The notes beneath the pieces were generated by a model, which did no database searches, was not told the DNA's origin, and saw nothing but the letters and a program-made list of their open reading frames with translations. Of a stretch of 64,000 nucleotides of DNA, positions 34,037 through 44,338 are shown one piece after another. This stretch comes from Streptomyces cinnamoneus (GTDB taxonomy: Bacteria > Actinomycetota > Actinomycetes > Streptomycetales > Streptomycetaceae), in NCBI RefSeq assembly GCF_002939475.1, contig NZ_PKFQ01000001.1, forward strand, positions 3,717,001 to 3,781,000, given 5' to 3'. A program made the position numbers and the translations under genes. The stretch's first letter is position 1. Every line of letters begins with the position of its first letter.

Positions 34037-35284
34037 GTGTCCAATAGGCCGGTGAGAGCGCAGGGCAAGGGGGCCGGGAGGGTGACGGCGACGCGTGATT
34101 CCGCTGTGGGCGAACACTCCGCGGCGAAGAAGGTAAAAGCGGCAAATGGGAAAAAACCGCCGGGCGGGGAGGCGGTGACCGAGAGCGCCGCGAAGCCGGC
34201 TGCCGCCGGCACCGCCAAGGCCGCCCCGAAGCCGGCCGCCAGAGCCGCCGCGAAGCCGGCTGCTGGGGACGGAGGGAAGCCGGCGCCGAAGTCCGCCGCG
34301 AAACGGGCTTCGAAGTCCGCTGCCGCAGCCGCGCCGAAGTCCGCCGCCGGGTCCGCCGGGCACGCCACCTCGAAGTCGACCTCGAAGTCGGCCTCAAAGT
34401 CCCCGTCGGAGTCGACCTCGAAGGCGACCTCAAAGCCCGCGGCGAAGTCCGCCGCGAAGTCGACGTCGAAGTCCGCGGCCGGATCCGTGGCCGAAGCCGT
34501 GGCCACCGAGCCTGCTCGGGCCGAGTCCCGGACCGCGCTCGTCCGCCGGGCGCGCCGGATCAACCGCGAGCTGGCCGACGTCTATCCGTACGCCCACCCC
34601 GAGCTCGACTTCGAGAACCCGTTCCAGCTCCTGGTGGCCACGGTCCTCTCCGCCCAGACCACCGACCTGAGGGTCAACCAGACCACCCCCGCCCTCTTCG
34701 CTGCCTACCCCACGCCCGAGGACATGGCGGCCGCCGACCCCGAGACGCTGGAGCAGCTGATCCGGCCCACCGGCTTCTTCCGGGCCAAGGCCAAGTCGCT
34801 GATAGGCCTCTCCGTCGCCCTGCGCGACCGCTTCGATGGCGAGGTGCCGGGGCGGATAGCGGATCTGGTCACCCTGCCCGGCGTCGGCCGGAAGACCGCC
34901 AACGTGGTGTTGGGCAACGCGTTCGGCGTGCCGGGCGTCACCGTCGACACCCACTTCGGCCGGCTCGTGCGGCGCTGGAAGTGGACGGTCGCCGAGGACG
35001 CGGAGAAGGTCGAGGCGGAGGTCTGCTCGCTCTTCCCCAAGAGCGAGTGGACGATGCTCTCGCACCGCGTGATCTTCCACGGCCGCCGCGTCTGCCACTC
35101 CCGCCGGCCCGCCTGCGGCGCCTGCCCGATCGCCCCGCTCTGCCCGTCGTACGGGGAGGGCGAGACCGATCCCGAGAAGGCGAAGAAGCTGCTGAAGTAC
35201 GAGATGGGCGGCCAGCCGGGCCAGCGGCTGAAGCCCCCGCCGGACTATCCGGGCCTGCCCGCCCGTCCCCTGGGAGCCGAGTGA
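34037..35284 (+). CDS. nth: Endonuclease III with long Lys/Ala/Ser-rich N-terminal tail
   Basis: DNA glycosylase/AP lyase for oxidised pyrimidines. The catalytic core starts near residue 168 and keeps the HhH motif [17 protein letters not shown] with catalytic Lys286, the Asp in VDTHFGRL (Asp304) and the [4Fe-4S] cysteines 353, 360, 363, 369. Residues about 28-160 are a histone H1-like run of KSAAKS, KPAAK and SKST units, far longer than the core family needs. Start uncertain: GTG 34037 lacks a clear SD; a GTG at 34082 has AAGGGGG upstream and still includes the tail. Confidence 0.95.
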   Translation: MSNRPVRAQGKGAGRVTATRDSAVGEHSAAKKVKAANGKKPPGGEAVTESAAKPAAAGTAKAAPKPAARAAAKPAAGDGGKPAPKSAAKRASKSAAAAAPKSAAGSAGHATSKSTSKSASKSPSESTSKATSKPAAKSAAKSTSKSAAGSVAEAVATEPARAESRTALVRRARRINRELADVYPYAHPELDFENPFQLLVATVLSAQTTDLRVNQTTPALFAAYPTPEDMAAADPETLEQLIRPTGFFRAKAKSLIGLSVALRDRFDGEVPGRIADLVTLPGVGRKTANVVLGNAFGVPGVTVDTHFGRLVRRWKWTVAEDAEKVEAEVCSLFPKSEWTMLSHRVIFHGRRVCHSRRPACGACPIAPLCPSYGEGETDPEKAKKLLKYEMGGQPGQRLKPPPDYPGLPARPLGAE

Positions 35285-35327
35285 CCGAGCAGACGGCGAA
35301 AAACGCGGAGAAATGTGGGGGAAGCGC

Positions 35328-36047
35328 ATGACCAGCACATTCGGCAGGGAGCCCCGGGAGGACGTCCTCCCCGAGGGCGGCCGGGCGGTGACGGTCACCG
35401 CCGCGGGCCTGCCCGAGTGGCTGACGCCCGTCGAGCGGGCCGCCCGCACCGTCGAGCCGCATCAGCTCAGCCGCTTCCTGCCGCCGGAGACGGGCGGCCG
35501 GCCCTCCGCCGTGCTCGTCCTCTTTGGCGAGGGCGAGCAGGGCCCCGAGCTGCTGCTCCTGGAGCGGGCCGGCAACCTGCGCTCGCACGCCGGCCAGCCT
35601 TCCTTCCCCGGCGGCGCACTCGATGCGGAGGATGGCGATCCGCAGGGCGACGGGCCCGTGCGCGCCGCCCTGCGGGAGGCGGAGGAGGAGACCGGGCTCG
35701 ACCCGAGCGGAGTGCAGGTCTTCGCCGTGCTGCCCCGGCTGTACATCCCGGTGAGCGGATTCGTCGTGACGCCCGTCCTCGGCTGGTGGCGCAAGCCCAG
35801 CCCCGTCACGCCGGTGGACCCGAGGGAGACGGCCCGTGTCTTCGCCGTCCCGGTCGCCGAGCTGACCGACCCGGGCAACCGCGCGACGGCGGTCCACCCC
35901 CGCGGCCACGTCGGCCCCGCCTTCCTGGTGGGGTCGGCGATGGTGTGGGGCTTCACAGCTGGTGTGATCGACCGCATCCTGCACTACGCCGGCTGGGAGC
36001 GCCCCTGGGACCGGGACCGGCGGGTCCCCCTGGACTGGCACGCCTGA
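35328..36047 (+). CDS. NUDIX hydrolase, CoA pyrophosphatase-like
   Basis: 239-aa Nudix protein with the CoA-diphosphatase signature LRSHAGQPSFPGG next to the Nudix box (ALREAEEETGLDPSGV). Members cleave CoA or its oxidised forms to phosphopantetheine. ATG 35328 sits behind GTGGGGGAAG. It follows nth by 43 bp and is probably cotranscribed with it and with the protease gene. Confidence 0.92.
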   Translation: MTSTFGREPREDVLPEGGRAVTVTAAGLPEWLTPVERAARTVEPHQLSRFLPPETGGRPSAVLVLFGEGEQGPELLLLERAGNLRSHAGQPSFPGGALDAEDGDPQGDGPVRAALREAEEETGLDPSGVQVFAVLPRLYIPVSGFVVTPVLGWWRKPSPVTPVDPRETARVFAVPVAELTDPGNRATAVHPRGHVGPAFLVGSAMVWGFTAGVIDRILHYAGWERPWDRDRRVPLDWHA

Positions 36048-36119
36048 CGGGCATGAGACGGTGACCTCCGGCGCCGGCGGCCGCCGCGTCACGACGACTT
36101 CAATGCGAGGCATCTTTCG

Positions 36120-37319
36120 GTGAACGTGCTGGACATCGTGCTGCTGATCGCCGCCGTGTGGTTCGCGGTCATCGGCTACCGCCAGGGGTTCGTCGTCGGC
36201 GTGCTCTCGGTGATCGGCTTCCTCGGCGGTGGCCTGGTTGCCGTGTACGCGCTTCCCGTGATCTGGGACAGCACGACCGACGACGCGCAGCCGGGCACGA
36301 TCGCCGCCATCGCGGCCGTCGCCATCGTCATCGTCTGTGCCTCCGTGGGCCAGGCCGCCACCACCCACTTCGGCAACAAGCTGCGACGTCACATCACGTG
36401 GTCACCGGCGCGTGCCCTCGACGCCACCGGCGGCGCCCTCGTCAACGTCGTCGCGATGCTGCTGGTCGCCTGGCTGATCGGTTCCGCCCTCGCCGGTACG
36501 TCCCTGCCGACGCTCGGCAAGGAGGTCCGCAGCTCCAAGGTGCTGCTCGGGGTCGCCCGGGTGGTCCCGCCGCAGGCCAACACCTGGTTCGCCGACTTCA
36601 GCACGGTGCTCGCGCAGAACGGCTTCCCGCAGGTCTTCGCACCCTTCTCCACCGAGCCCATCACCTCCGTGCCCCCGCCCGACCCCGAGCTCGCCGGCAG
36701 CCCCGTGGTCACGGTCGCCCAGCGCAGCATCGTCAAGGTCGTCGGCAACGCCCCCAGCTGCGGCAAGGTCCTGGAGGGCTCGGGCTTCGTCTTCGCCCCG
36801 CACCGCGTGATGACCAACGCCCACGTCGTCGGCGGCGTCGACGAGCCGACCGTGCAGATCGGCGGCCAGGGCCGGCTCCACGACGCCAAGGTCGTCCTCT
36901 ACGACTGGAAGCGCGACATCGCCGTCCTGGACGTGCCGTCGCTCGACGCACCCGAGCTGCACTTCGCCTCGGGCGAAGCGGAGAGCGGCAAGAGCGCCAT
37001 CGTCGCGGGCTTCCCGGAGAACGGTTCGTACGACGTGCGCGCCGCCCGCGTCCGCAGCCGCGTCCAGGCCAACGGCCCGGACATCTACCACCGCGGCAAC
37101 GTCCGCCGCGACGTCTACTCCCTCTACGCCACCGTGCGGCAGGGGAACTCCGGCGGCCCTCTCCTGACGCCGGACGGCAAGGTCTACGGCGTGGTCTTCG
37201 CCAAGTCGCTCGACGACCCTGACACCGGCTACGCGCTGACCGCCGCCGAAGTCCGTCAGGACGCCCTGAGCGGTCGCACCGCCACGGCCAGGGTCAACAC
37301 CCAGGGCTGCGCCCTCTGA
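36120..37319 (+). CDS. MarP-like membrane serine protease
   Basis: 399-aa protein with a CvpA-like N-terminal domain of four membrane helices (about 3-18, 24-46, 58-78, 105-126) and an extracytoplasmic trypsin-like domain. The triad is His235 (TNAHVV), Asp266 (KRDIAVLD) and Ser344 (GNSGGPL), and the fold matches mycobacterial MarP (Rv3671c), which protects against acid and oxidative stress in the periplasm. A pair of cysteines (near 214 and the last residues, QGCAL) may form the regulatory disulfide. GTG start. Confidence 0.93.
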   Translation: MNVLDIVLLIAAVWFAVIGYRQGFVVGVLSVIGFLGGGLVAVYALPVIWDSTTDDAQPGTIAAIAAVAIVIVCASVGQAATTHFGNKLRRHITWSPARALDATGGALVNVVAMLLVAWLIGSALAGTSLPTLGKEVRSSKVLLGVARVVPPQANTWFADFSTVLAQNGFPQVFAPFSTEPITSVPPPDPELAGSPVVTVAQRSIVKVVGNAPSCGKVLEGSGFVFAPHRVMTNAHVVGGVDEPTVQIGGQGRLHDAKVVLYDWKRDIAVLDVPSLDAPELHFASGEAESGKSAIVAGFPENGSYDVRAARVRSRVQANGPDIYHRGNVRRDVYSLYATVRQGNSGGPLLTPDGKVYGVVFAKSLDDPDTGYALTAAEVRQDALSGRTATARVNTQGCAL

Positions 37320-37447
37320 GCCACGGGAGACCGCCCCGAGGGCCGCGGAGGGCCCCTCCGGTCCGAACGCGTCCTGCGGTCGGCGGGGGCGTGCGTACGG
37401 CGGGCGAACCGCGAGGATGCGCTGACCGTCGGTGACCTACGGCCGGC

Positions 37448-37595
37448 CCGGGCCTGTAGACAACCTGGGGCTACGGAGGCTCCGGACCTATGGGCGCCCT
37501 GGGACTACGGCGGCCCCGGGCCTGTGGACATCCCAGGGCTACGGCCCGTTCCGGGCCTGTGGTCACCTGAGGGTTCTGGTCACCTGAGGTTCGCG
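37448..37595. repeat. About four degenerate 35-bp tandem repeats
   Basis: Units beginning CCGGGCCTGTGGACATCCCA (with variants CCGGGCCTGTAGACAACC, CCGGACCTATGGGCGCCC) and containing GGGCTACGG recur at about 35-bp spacing; the last ends in two copies of GGTCACCTGAGG. They lie in the long spacer after the protease gene (37320-37645). No coding potential or hairpin pattern is evident. Confidence 0.65.
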
Positions 37596-37645
37596 GTCCC
37601 GGGGCCTCGCGGCGGCCTGTGGAGGCGGTCCTGCCGTGGCTCGGC

Positions 37646-37855
37646 TCAGCGGGCGCGCGGATGGCGCAGCCGCGCCGACACCCAGCGGGCGCGACGGTGG
37701 ATGATGCGCGGAATGCCGACCCGGGGGTCGGATCCGGCCCCCGGCCGGTATTCGCCACGCTCGGATACCTCCGTCACCACCAGCGCGGCATCGCCCTCGG
37801 CGCCGCGCTCATGCGTCACATCGGTCACGTCACGGTAGTCGTGCGTCCAGCCCAT
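37646..37855 (-). CDS. Small hypothetical protein
   Basis: 69-aa frame starting MGWTHDYRDVTDVTHERGAE and ending in a basic stretch (HRRARWVSARLRHPRAR). Codon third positions are strongly G/C as in real genes here, and the segment is not antisense to any gene. No family recognised and no clear SD before ATG 37855. Two copies of a CCGG(G)CAATTGG motif lie upstream (37903-37935). Possibly expressed; function unknown. Confidence 0.45.
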   Translation of the reverse strand: MGWTHDYRDVTDVTHERGAEGDAALVVTEVSERGEYRPGAGSDPRVGIPRIIHRRARWVSARLRHPRAR

Positions 37856-38011
37856 ACCCAATGCTCTGCCCGGGCCCAGTGGTCGGTAATCGCCCCCGGG
37901 TCCGGCAATTGGCCTATGCGCCGGGCAATTGGCTGTTCGGCGAACGGATGTTCAGGACGTCCGTCCGCCCTCGCGACGGCGCCCTCCGACGGGTCGCGGT
38001 GGGCCCGCCCG

Positions 38012-39034
38012 TCAGCGGCGGTCCGGCTCCGTGTCCTTCAGCCAGCTGATGAGCTCGGCGGAGAACGCCGCCGGGTCCTCCTCGTGCGGGAAGTGTCCCA
38101 GCCCGTCGAGGAGCCGCCAGCGGTACGGCGCCTCCACGTACTCCCCGGAGCCCGCCGCGCTGCGCGTGCGCATCACCGGATCGAGCGACCCGTGCAGGTG
38201 CAGCGTCGGGACGCGCACCGGCATCTTCATGCGCCGGTTGAACTGGAGGCCGTCGGGGCGGGCCAGCGAGCGCACCATCCAGCGGTAGGGCTCGATGGAG
38301 CAGTGCGCGGTCGAGGGGATCGACATCGCCTGGCGGTAGGTGTCGACTGCCGCGTCGTCCGGCAGCCGCGGGCCCGACCAGTCCCGGATCAGGCGCCCCA
38401 CCAGCGCCGCGTCGTCCGCGACCAGCCGCCGCTCCGGCAGCCAGGGCCGCTGGAAGCCCCAGATGTGCGAGCTCGCCGCGCTCTGCTTGGGGTCGCCGAC
38501 CATGGCCGAGCGCCAGCGGCGCGGGTGCGGCATCGAGGACACCACGAGGCGGCGTACGAGCTTGGGCCGCATGACGGCGGCCGTCCAGGCCAGGTAGCCG
38601 CCCAGGTCGTGACCGACGAGCGCGGCGTCCGGCTCGCCCAGGGAGCGCACCACCCCGGTGATGTCGAGGGCGAGGTTGGCCGGGTCGTAGCCCCGGGGGG
38701 TGCGGTCGCTGCCGCCGACCCCGCGCAGGTCCATGGCCACCGCCCGGAAGCCCGCCTCCGCGAGCGCCGGCAGCTGATGCCGCCACGTCCACCAGAACTG
38801 CGGGAAGCCGTGCAGCAGCAGCACCAGCGGGCCCTCGCCCATTTCGGCGATGTGGAACCGTGCTCCGTTCGCCGCCACGTCCCGGTGGGTCCAGGGGCCC
38901 TCCGCCCGTACGACCGCGGTGGGCGAGACCCCCGGGGCGCCCGGTCCCGGGGCCGGGGAGCCCGCCGCCGGATGGGGAGCGGGCCGGTCGGGTTCGGGGG
39001 ACGGGGGCGCTGCGGGAGTATCGGGCACCGTCAT
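38012..39034 (-). CDS. Alpha/beta hydrolase, epoxide hydrolase-like
   Basis: 340-aa hydrolase. HGFPQFWWTW (oxyanion), VGHDLGGYLAW with Asp instead of Ser as nucleophile, cap-domain residues after AVMRPKLVRRL, and LDGLGHFPHEEDP with the catalytic His. An Asp nucleophile after a HGFP motif points to epoxide hydrolase or dehalogenase chemistry. The first 45 residues are Pro/Ala-rich. Its ATG overlaps the stop of the upstream holin-like gene by 4 bp. Confidence 0.92.
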   Translation of the reverse strand: MTVPDTPAAPPSPEPDRPAPHPAAGSPAPGPGAPGVSPTAVVRAEGPWTHRDVAANGARFHIAEMGEGPLVLLLHGFPQFWWTWRHQLPALAEAGFRAVAMDLRGVGGSDRTPRGYDPANLALDITGVVRSLGEPDAALVGHDLGGYLAWTAAVMRPKLVRRLVVSSMPHPRRWRSAMVGDPKQSAASSHIWGFQRPWLPERRLVADDAALVGRLIRDWSGPRLPDDAAVDTYRQAMSIPSTAHCSIEPYRWMVRSLARPDGLQFNRRMKMPVRVPTLHLHGSLDPVMRTRSAAGSGEYVEAPYRWRLLDGLGHFPHEEDPAAFSAELISWLKDTEPDRR

Positions 39035-39489
39035 ACGGACGAGCGTGTCACAGATGCGTCCGCCTGGCTCGTGCCGACCACAGGACGCGGGTGCGGCTTG
39101 ACGGTGCCCAGCACCGCCGCCGTCTCCTTGGCGGAGGCGATGCTCTTCTCCGGCTTCTTGATCTTCTTGAACTTCGTCACGGCCAGCAGCCCGAGCAGCG
39201 CCGCGAGCAGCAGGAACGCGCCGCCGGTGATCAGGAAGGACCAGGCGAGCCCGAGGCCGAGGTTGTGGATGCCGTACGCCGCCGCGAAGCTCAGGACCGG
39301 CAGGGAGAACAGGGCCAGGACACCCGCGCCGGCGATGGCGCCGCCGCCGATGCCGAGGCGCCGGGCGTCTTCCCGCAGTTCGGCCTTTGCCAGCGCGATC
39401 TCGTCGTGCACCAGTGCGGACAGCTCGGTGGTGGCCGTCGCCATCAGCTGGCCGAGGCTGCGGTTCGCACCGTCGTCGGCTGCGCTCAT
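39031..39489 (-). CDS. Phage holin family / DUF1469-type membrane protein
   Basis: 152-aa protein with an amphipathic N-terminal helix (SLGQLMATATTELSALVHDE), two membrane helices (GGGAIAGAGVLALFSLPVLS; AWSFLITGGAFLLLAALLGL) and a Lys-rich tail. This is the chromosomal Actinobacterial_holin-1-like (YqjE/DUF1469) type, not a lysis gene. ATG 39489 follows GAGGGAG. Coupled to the epoxide hydrolase-like gene. Confidence 0.85.
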   Translation of the reverse strand: MSAADDGANRSLGQLMATATTELSALVHDEIALAKAELREDARRLGIGGGAIAGAGVLALFSLPVLSFAAAYGIHNLGLGLAWSFLITGGAFLLLAALLGLLAVTKFKKIKKPEKSIASAKETAAVLGTVKPHPRPVVGTSQADASVTRSSV

Positions 39490-39588
39490 CGGCTGCTCCC
39501 TCATCGTCATCAGCTTCGTCGTCTGCGGGTCCGCGGGTCCGCGTCTGCGCGTCTTCGGGCAGAGCACCGCAAACGCAAGACTCTCAGA

Positions 39589-40986
39589 TCATGCCGGACC
39601 GTCGTCGTCGGTGGTGCCGTGCCCGGCGACTTCGGCGAGCTTGCGGTGCGCGGCGGCCTTCGCTTCGTACTTGGCGGCCATCCGGAGGTGGTATTCAGGG
39701 GTGTCCTGCTCATAGATGTCCGGAATGCCGTTCTCGTCGTCGTCCCGGTCCTCTTCTGCGCAGAGCTTCTTGTACTTGTTGTCGCGCAGCTTGAGCAGAG
39801 TGCTCGCGAGGACCGCGGCGATCAGGGATCCGACGAGGACGGCTGCCTTGACCTCGCCCATGAGGACGGGGTCGTCACTGAAGGCCAGCTCGCCGATCAG
39901 CAGGGAGACGGTGAAGCCGATGCCGGCGAGGGTCGCCACGGCCAGGACGTCCGGCCACTTCAGGTCCGGGTTGAGTTCGGCCCTGGTGAAACGGGCCGCC
40001 GCCCAGGTGCCGCCGAAGACGCCGATGGTCTTGCCGGCGACCAGGCCGAGGACGACGCCCAGCGTCTCGGGCCGGTGGAAGATGTCCGAGAGCGCGCCAC
40101 CGGAGATCGCCACCCCCGCCGAGAAGAGCGCGAACAGCGGCACGGCCAGGCCGGCCGACAGGGGGCGCACGAGGTGCTCGATGCGCTCGCCGGGGGACTG
40201 CCGCTCGTCGTCCCGGCGGGTGCAGCGCAGCATCAGGCCCATGGCCACGCCGGAGATGGTGGCGTGGACGCCGCTGTTGTACATCAGTGCCCAGTTGACC
40301 ACCGCGAGCGGTACATAGAAGTACCAGCCGCGGACACCCTTGCGCAGCAGCAGCCAGAAGACCGCCAGGCCCACCACGGCGAAGCCCAGCGCCGCGAAGT
40401 TGATCTTCGAGGTGAAGAAGATCGCGATGATGAGGATCGCGAAGAGGTCGTCGACGACGGCCAGGGTCAGCAGGAAGGCGCGCAGCGCCGACGGGAGCGC
40501 CGTGCCGATGACGGCGAGCACGGCGAGGGCGAAGGCGATGTCGGTGGCCGTCGGCACGGCCCAGCCACCCAGTGAGCCGCCTCCGCTGGCGGCGGTCGTG
40601 AAGTAGACGAGGGCGGGCGCCGCCATGCCGCAGACCGCGGCGACGACGGGGAGGATCGCGGCTTTGGGGTCGCGCAGCTCGCCGGCCACCAGCTCGCGTT
40701 TGAGCTCGATGCCGGCGACGAAGAAGAAGACGGCCAGCAGGCCGTCGGCCGCCCAGTGCTCCAGGGAGAGGTCCAGCCCGAGGGATCCGGGGCCCAGGTG
40801 GAAGGAGCGCACGGACTCGTAGCTGTCGCGCAGGGGGGTGTTCGCCCATATCAGGGCGGCCACCGCGGCGGCGAGGAGCAGGACGCCGCCGACGGTCTCG
40901 GTGCGCAGCGCGTCCGCGAGGTAGTTCCGCTCGGGCAGCGGAAGCCGGCCGAGGAAGACGGAACGGCGGTTCTTGGGCGCGGCCAC
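39589..40986 (-). CDS. nhaA: Na+/H+ antiporter NhaA
   Basis: 465-aa antiporter with 11-12 membrane helices. Signature segments are intact: FFFVAGIELKRELVAGELRD, VPTATDIAFALAVLAVIG with the paired ion-binding Asp region, LAVVDDLFAILIIAIFF (DD pair) and LAGIGFTVSLLIGELAF. The C-terminal 70 residues are a charged cytoplasmic tail. GTG 40986 behind a strong AGGAGG (about 10 nt) is preferred to upstream in-frame ATG. Exchanges Na+ (or Li+) for protons in alkali/salt homeostasis. Confidence 0.95.
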   Translation of the reverse strand: MAAPKNRRSVFLGRLPLPERNYLADALRTETVGGVLLLAAAVAALIWANTPLRDSYESVRSFHLGPGSLGLDLSLEHWAADGLLAVFFFVAGIELKRELVAGELRDPKAAILPVVAAVCGMAAPALVYFTTAASGGGSLGGWAVPTATDIAFALAVLAVIGTALPSALRAFLLTLAVVDDLFAILIIAIFFTSKINFAALGFAVVGLAVFWLLLRKGVRGWYFYVPLAVVNWALMYNSGVHATISGVAMGLMLRCTRRDDERQSPGERIEHLVRPLSAGLAVPLFALFSAGVAISGGALSDIFHRPETLGVVLGLVAGKTIGVFGGTWAAARFTRAELNPDLKWPDVLAVATLAGIGFTVSLLIGELAFSDDPVLMGEVKAAVLVGSLIAAVLASTLLKLRDNKYKKLCAEEDRDDDENGIPDIYEQDTPEYHLRMAAKYEAKAAAHRKLAEVAGHGTTDDDGPA

Positions 40987-41133
40987 GATGGTGGACCTCC
41001 TGGTGTCAGCGGTCGACTGGAAACAGCCGCGTGTGTGTGCGTACACGCGTGCTGAATGCCGACCAGACTTCCCGGCGCGCCCTTGAATCTTGTCGCGATT
41101 TTTATGCGACAGATACTCACTCTAACCAAAAAG

Positions 41134-41172
41134 AGTGAAGGGCACCCGGCGGACTGCCGGGTGCCCTTCACT
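41134..41172 (-). terminator. Terminator of acetyl-CoA synthetase gene
   Basis: Perfect 17-bp stem AGTGAAGGGCACCCGGC with a GGACT loop; on the minus strand it is followed by CTTTTTGG. It lies 67 bp past the acs stop codon. Confidence 0.87.
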
Positions 41173-41238
41173 CGTCGCAGGCGCGTTCGGGCTTGTCAGA
41201 GGCCCTTACGGACGGTCGGGCGGCGCCGCGACGCGCGG

Positions 41239-43206
<1,968 letters not shown>

Positions 43207-43339
43207 GACATCTCCCTTTCCCAGGGGGTCCGTTGCGTCCCGGCCATAGCTCATCAGCCCGGGGCACACCCTGACAAGGGGTATCGGCAAATACTGGTTT
43301 AGACCTGTGCCACGCGGGTGGGTGGGGCGTCGCCCGAGG

Positions 43340-44338
43340 TCAGACGGCATCGAGCACCTCGGGCCGGACGGCGCTGAAGGTGCGGGAGCGCCGGTCCAGT
43401 ACGTACGCCTGCGCCTCCGCCACATGGAAGTACATCCCCTGGAGGTGGAGCGACCCCTCGGCCACCCGGCGGGCCACACAGGAGTGGGCCATGAGGTGGT
43501 CGAGCTGTTGCATCACGTTGACGAGCGCCAGCCGCTCCACGTCGTCGGCCACCGGCCTGTCGGTCAGGGCGACCTCGCCGCGCCCCAGCCGTCCGATCCG
43601 CTGCATCCGCGCCAGGCTCGGGCGGCCGTGCCGCAGCCAGCGGGTGAGCGGGGTCTGACCGTCGGGCGCCAGGCCGTGACCGGCCGGGGAGGCGGCACTG
43701 TCCAGCAGGGCCTGCATCGCACCGCACCCGGAGTGGCCGCAGACGGTGATGCTGCCGACCCGCAGGACCTCGACGGCGTACTCCACGGCCGCCGCGACGG
43801 AGTCGCACGAGCTGTCGCTGCCGGGCGGGGGCATCAGATTGCCGACGTTGCGCACGGTGAACAGGTCCCCCGGACCGCTGGAGGTGATCATGCTGGTCAC
43901 CAGCCGTGAGTCGGCGCAGGTCAGGAACAGCTGGCTGGGCTGCTGCCCCTCACGGGCCAGCCGGGCCAGCTCGTCGCGCACGAGAGGCGCGGTATTGCGC
44001 TGGAAAGCGCTCACCCCGCCCAGCAGCTGACCTCCGCCGGCCGTCGTGGCGGCGCCTTCGAGGTCCCGCCCCGCAGTGGTGGGCCGGGTGCAGTGGTGAT
44101 TGCGCCACGGCGTCCAGGGGCGGCAGGCGTGAGCGCTGGCCGGCTCGGCGACCGGACGCCCGTACCGGCCCAGGAGGCTGACCCGGCCACCGCGCTCCCG
44201 GTGGGCGTTGGACCAGCTCTGCAGCGCGTCGTACGCCGCGTGGTCCATGAAGGAGCCGCCGAGCTCCACCACCACGTCCGAGCCGTCCGGCACCTGCGCC
44301 AGTGCCCGGCTCAACCGGGGCACCACCAGGAAGGTCAG
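43340..44338 (-). CDS. Carbonic anhydrase part of an interrupted SulP-CA gene
   Basis: Beta-class carbonic anhydrase with zinc ligands in LTCADSRLVTSM (Cys, Asp-Arg dyad) and VCGHSGCGAMQAL (His, Cys), preceded by the second half of a STAS-like domain (LTFLVVPRLSRALAQVPDGS, VVELGGSFMDHAAYDALQSW). It is in the same frame as the SulP gene, separated only by a TAG codon at 44341-44339. Homologues I recall are single SulP-carbonic anhydrase fusions with GQLTFL at this point, so TAG probably replaced CAG. A GTG at 44326 could restart translation, but no SD is seen. Confidence 0.85.
   Translation of the reverse strand: MTFLVVPRLSRALAQVPDGSDVVVELGGSFMDHAAYDALQSWSNAHRERGGRVSLLGRYGRPVAEPASAHACRPWTPWRNHHCTRPTTAGRDLEGAATTAGGGQLLGGVSAFQRNTAPLVRDELARLAREGQQPSQLFLTCADSRLVTSMITSSGPGDLFTVRNVGNLMPPPGSDSSCDSVAAAVEYAVEVLRVGSITVCGHSGCGAMQALLDSAASPAGHGLAPDGQTPLTRWLRHGRPSLARMQRIGRLGRGEVALTDRPVADDVERLALVNVMQQLDHLMAHSCVARRVAEGSLHLQGMYFHVAEAQAYVLDRRSRTFSAVRPEVLDAV

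Noticed and set aside
35281..35331. A 16-codon GTG-started leader overlapping the nth stop (GTGA).
   Set aside because: No conserved peptide or attenuator structure is evident; the overlap is probably chance at a stop codon.
37448..37595. Possible CRISPR from 35-bp periodic units.
   Set aside because: Units are degenerate along their whole length and there is no repeat/spacer alternation.
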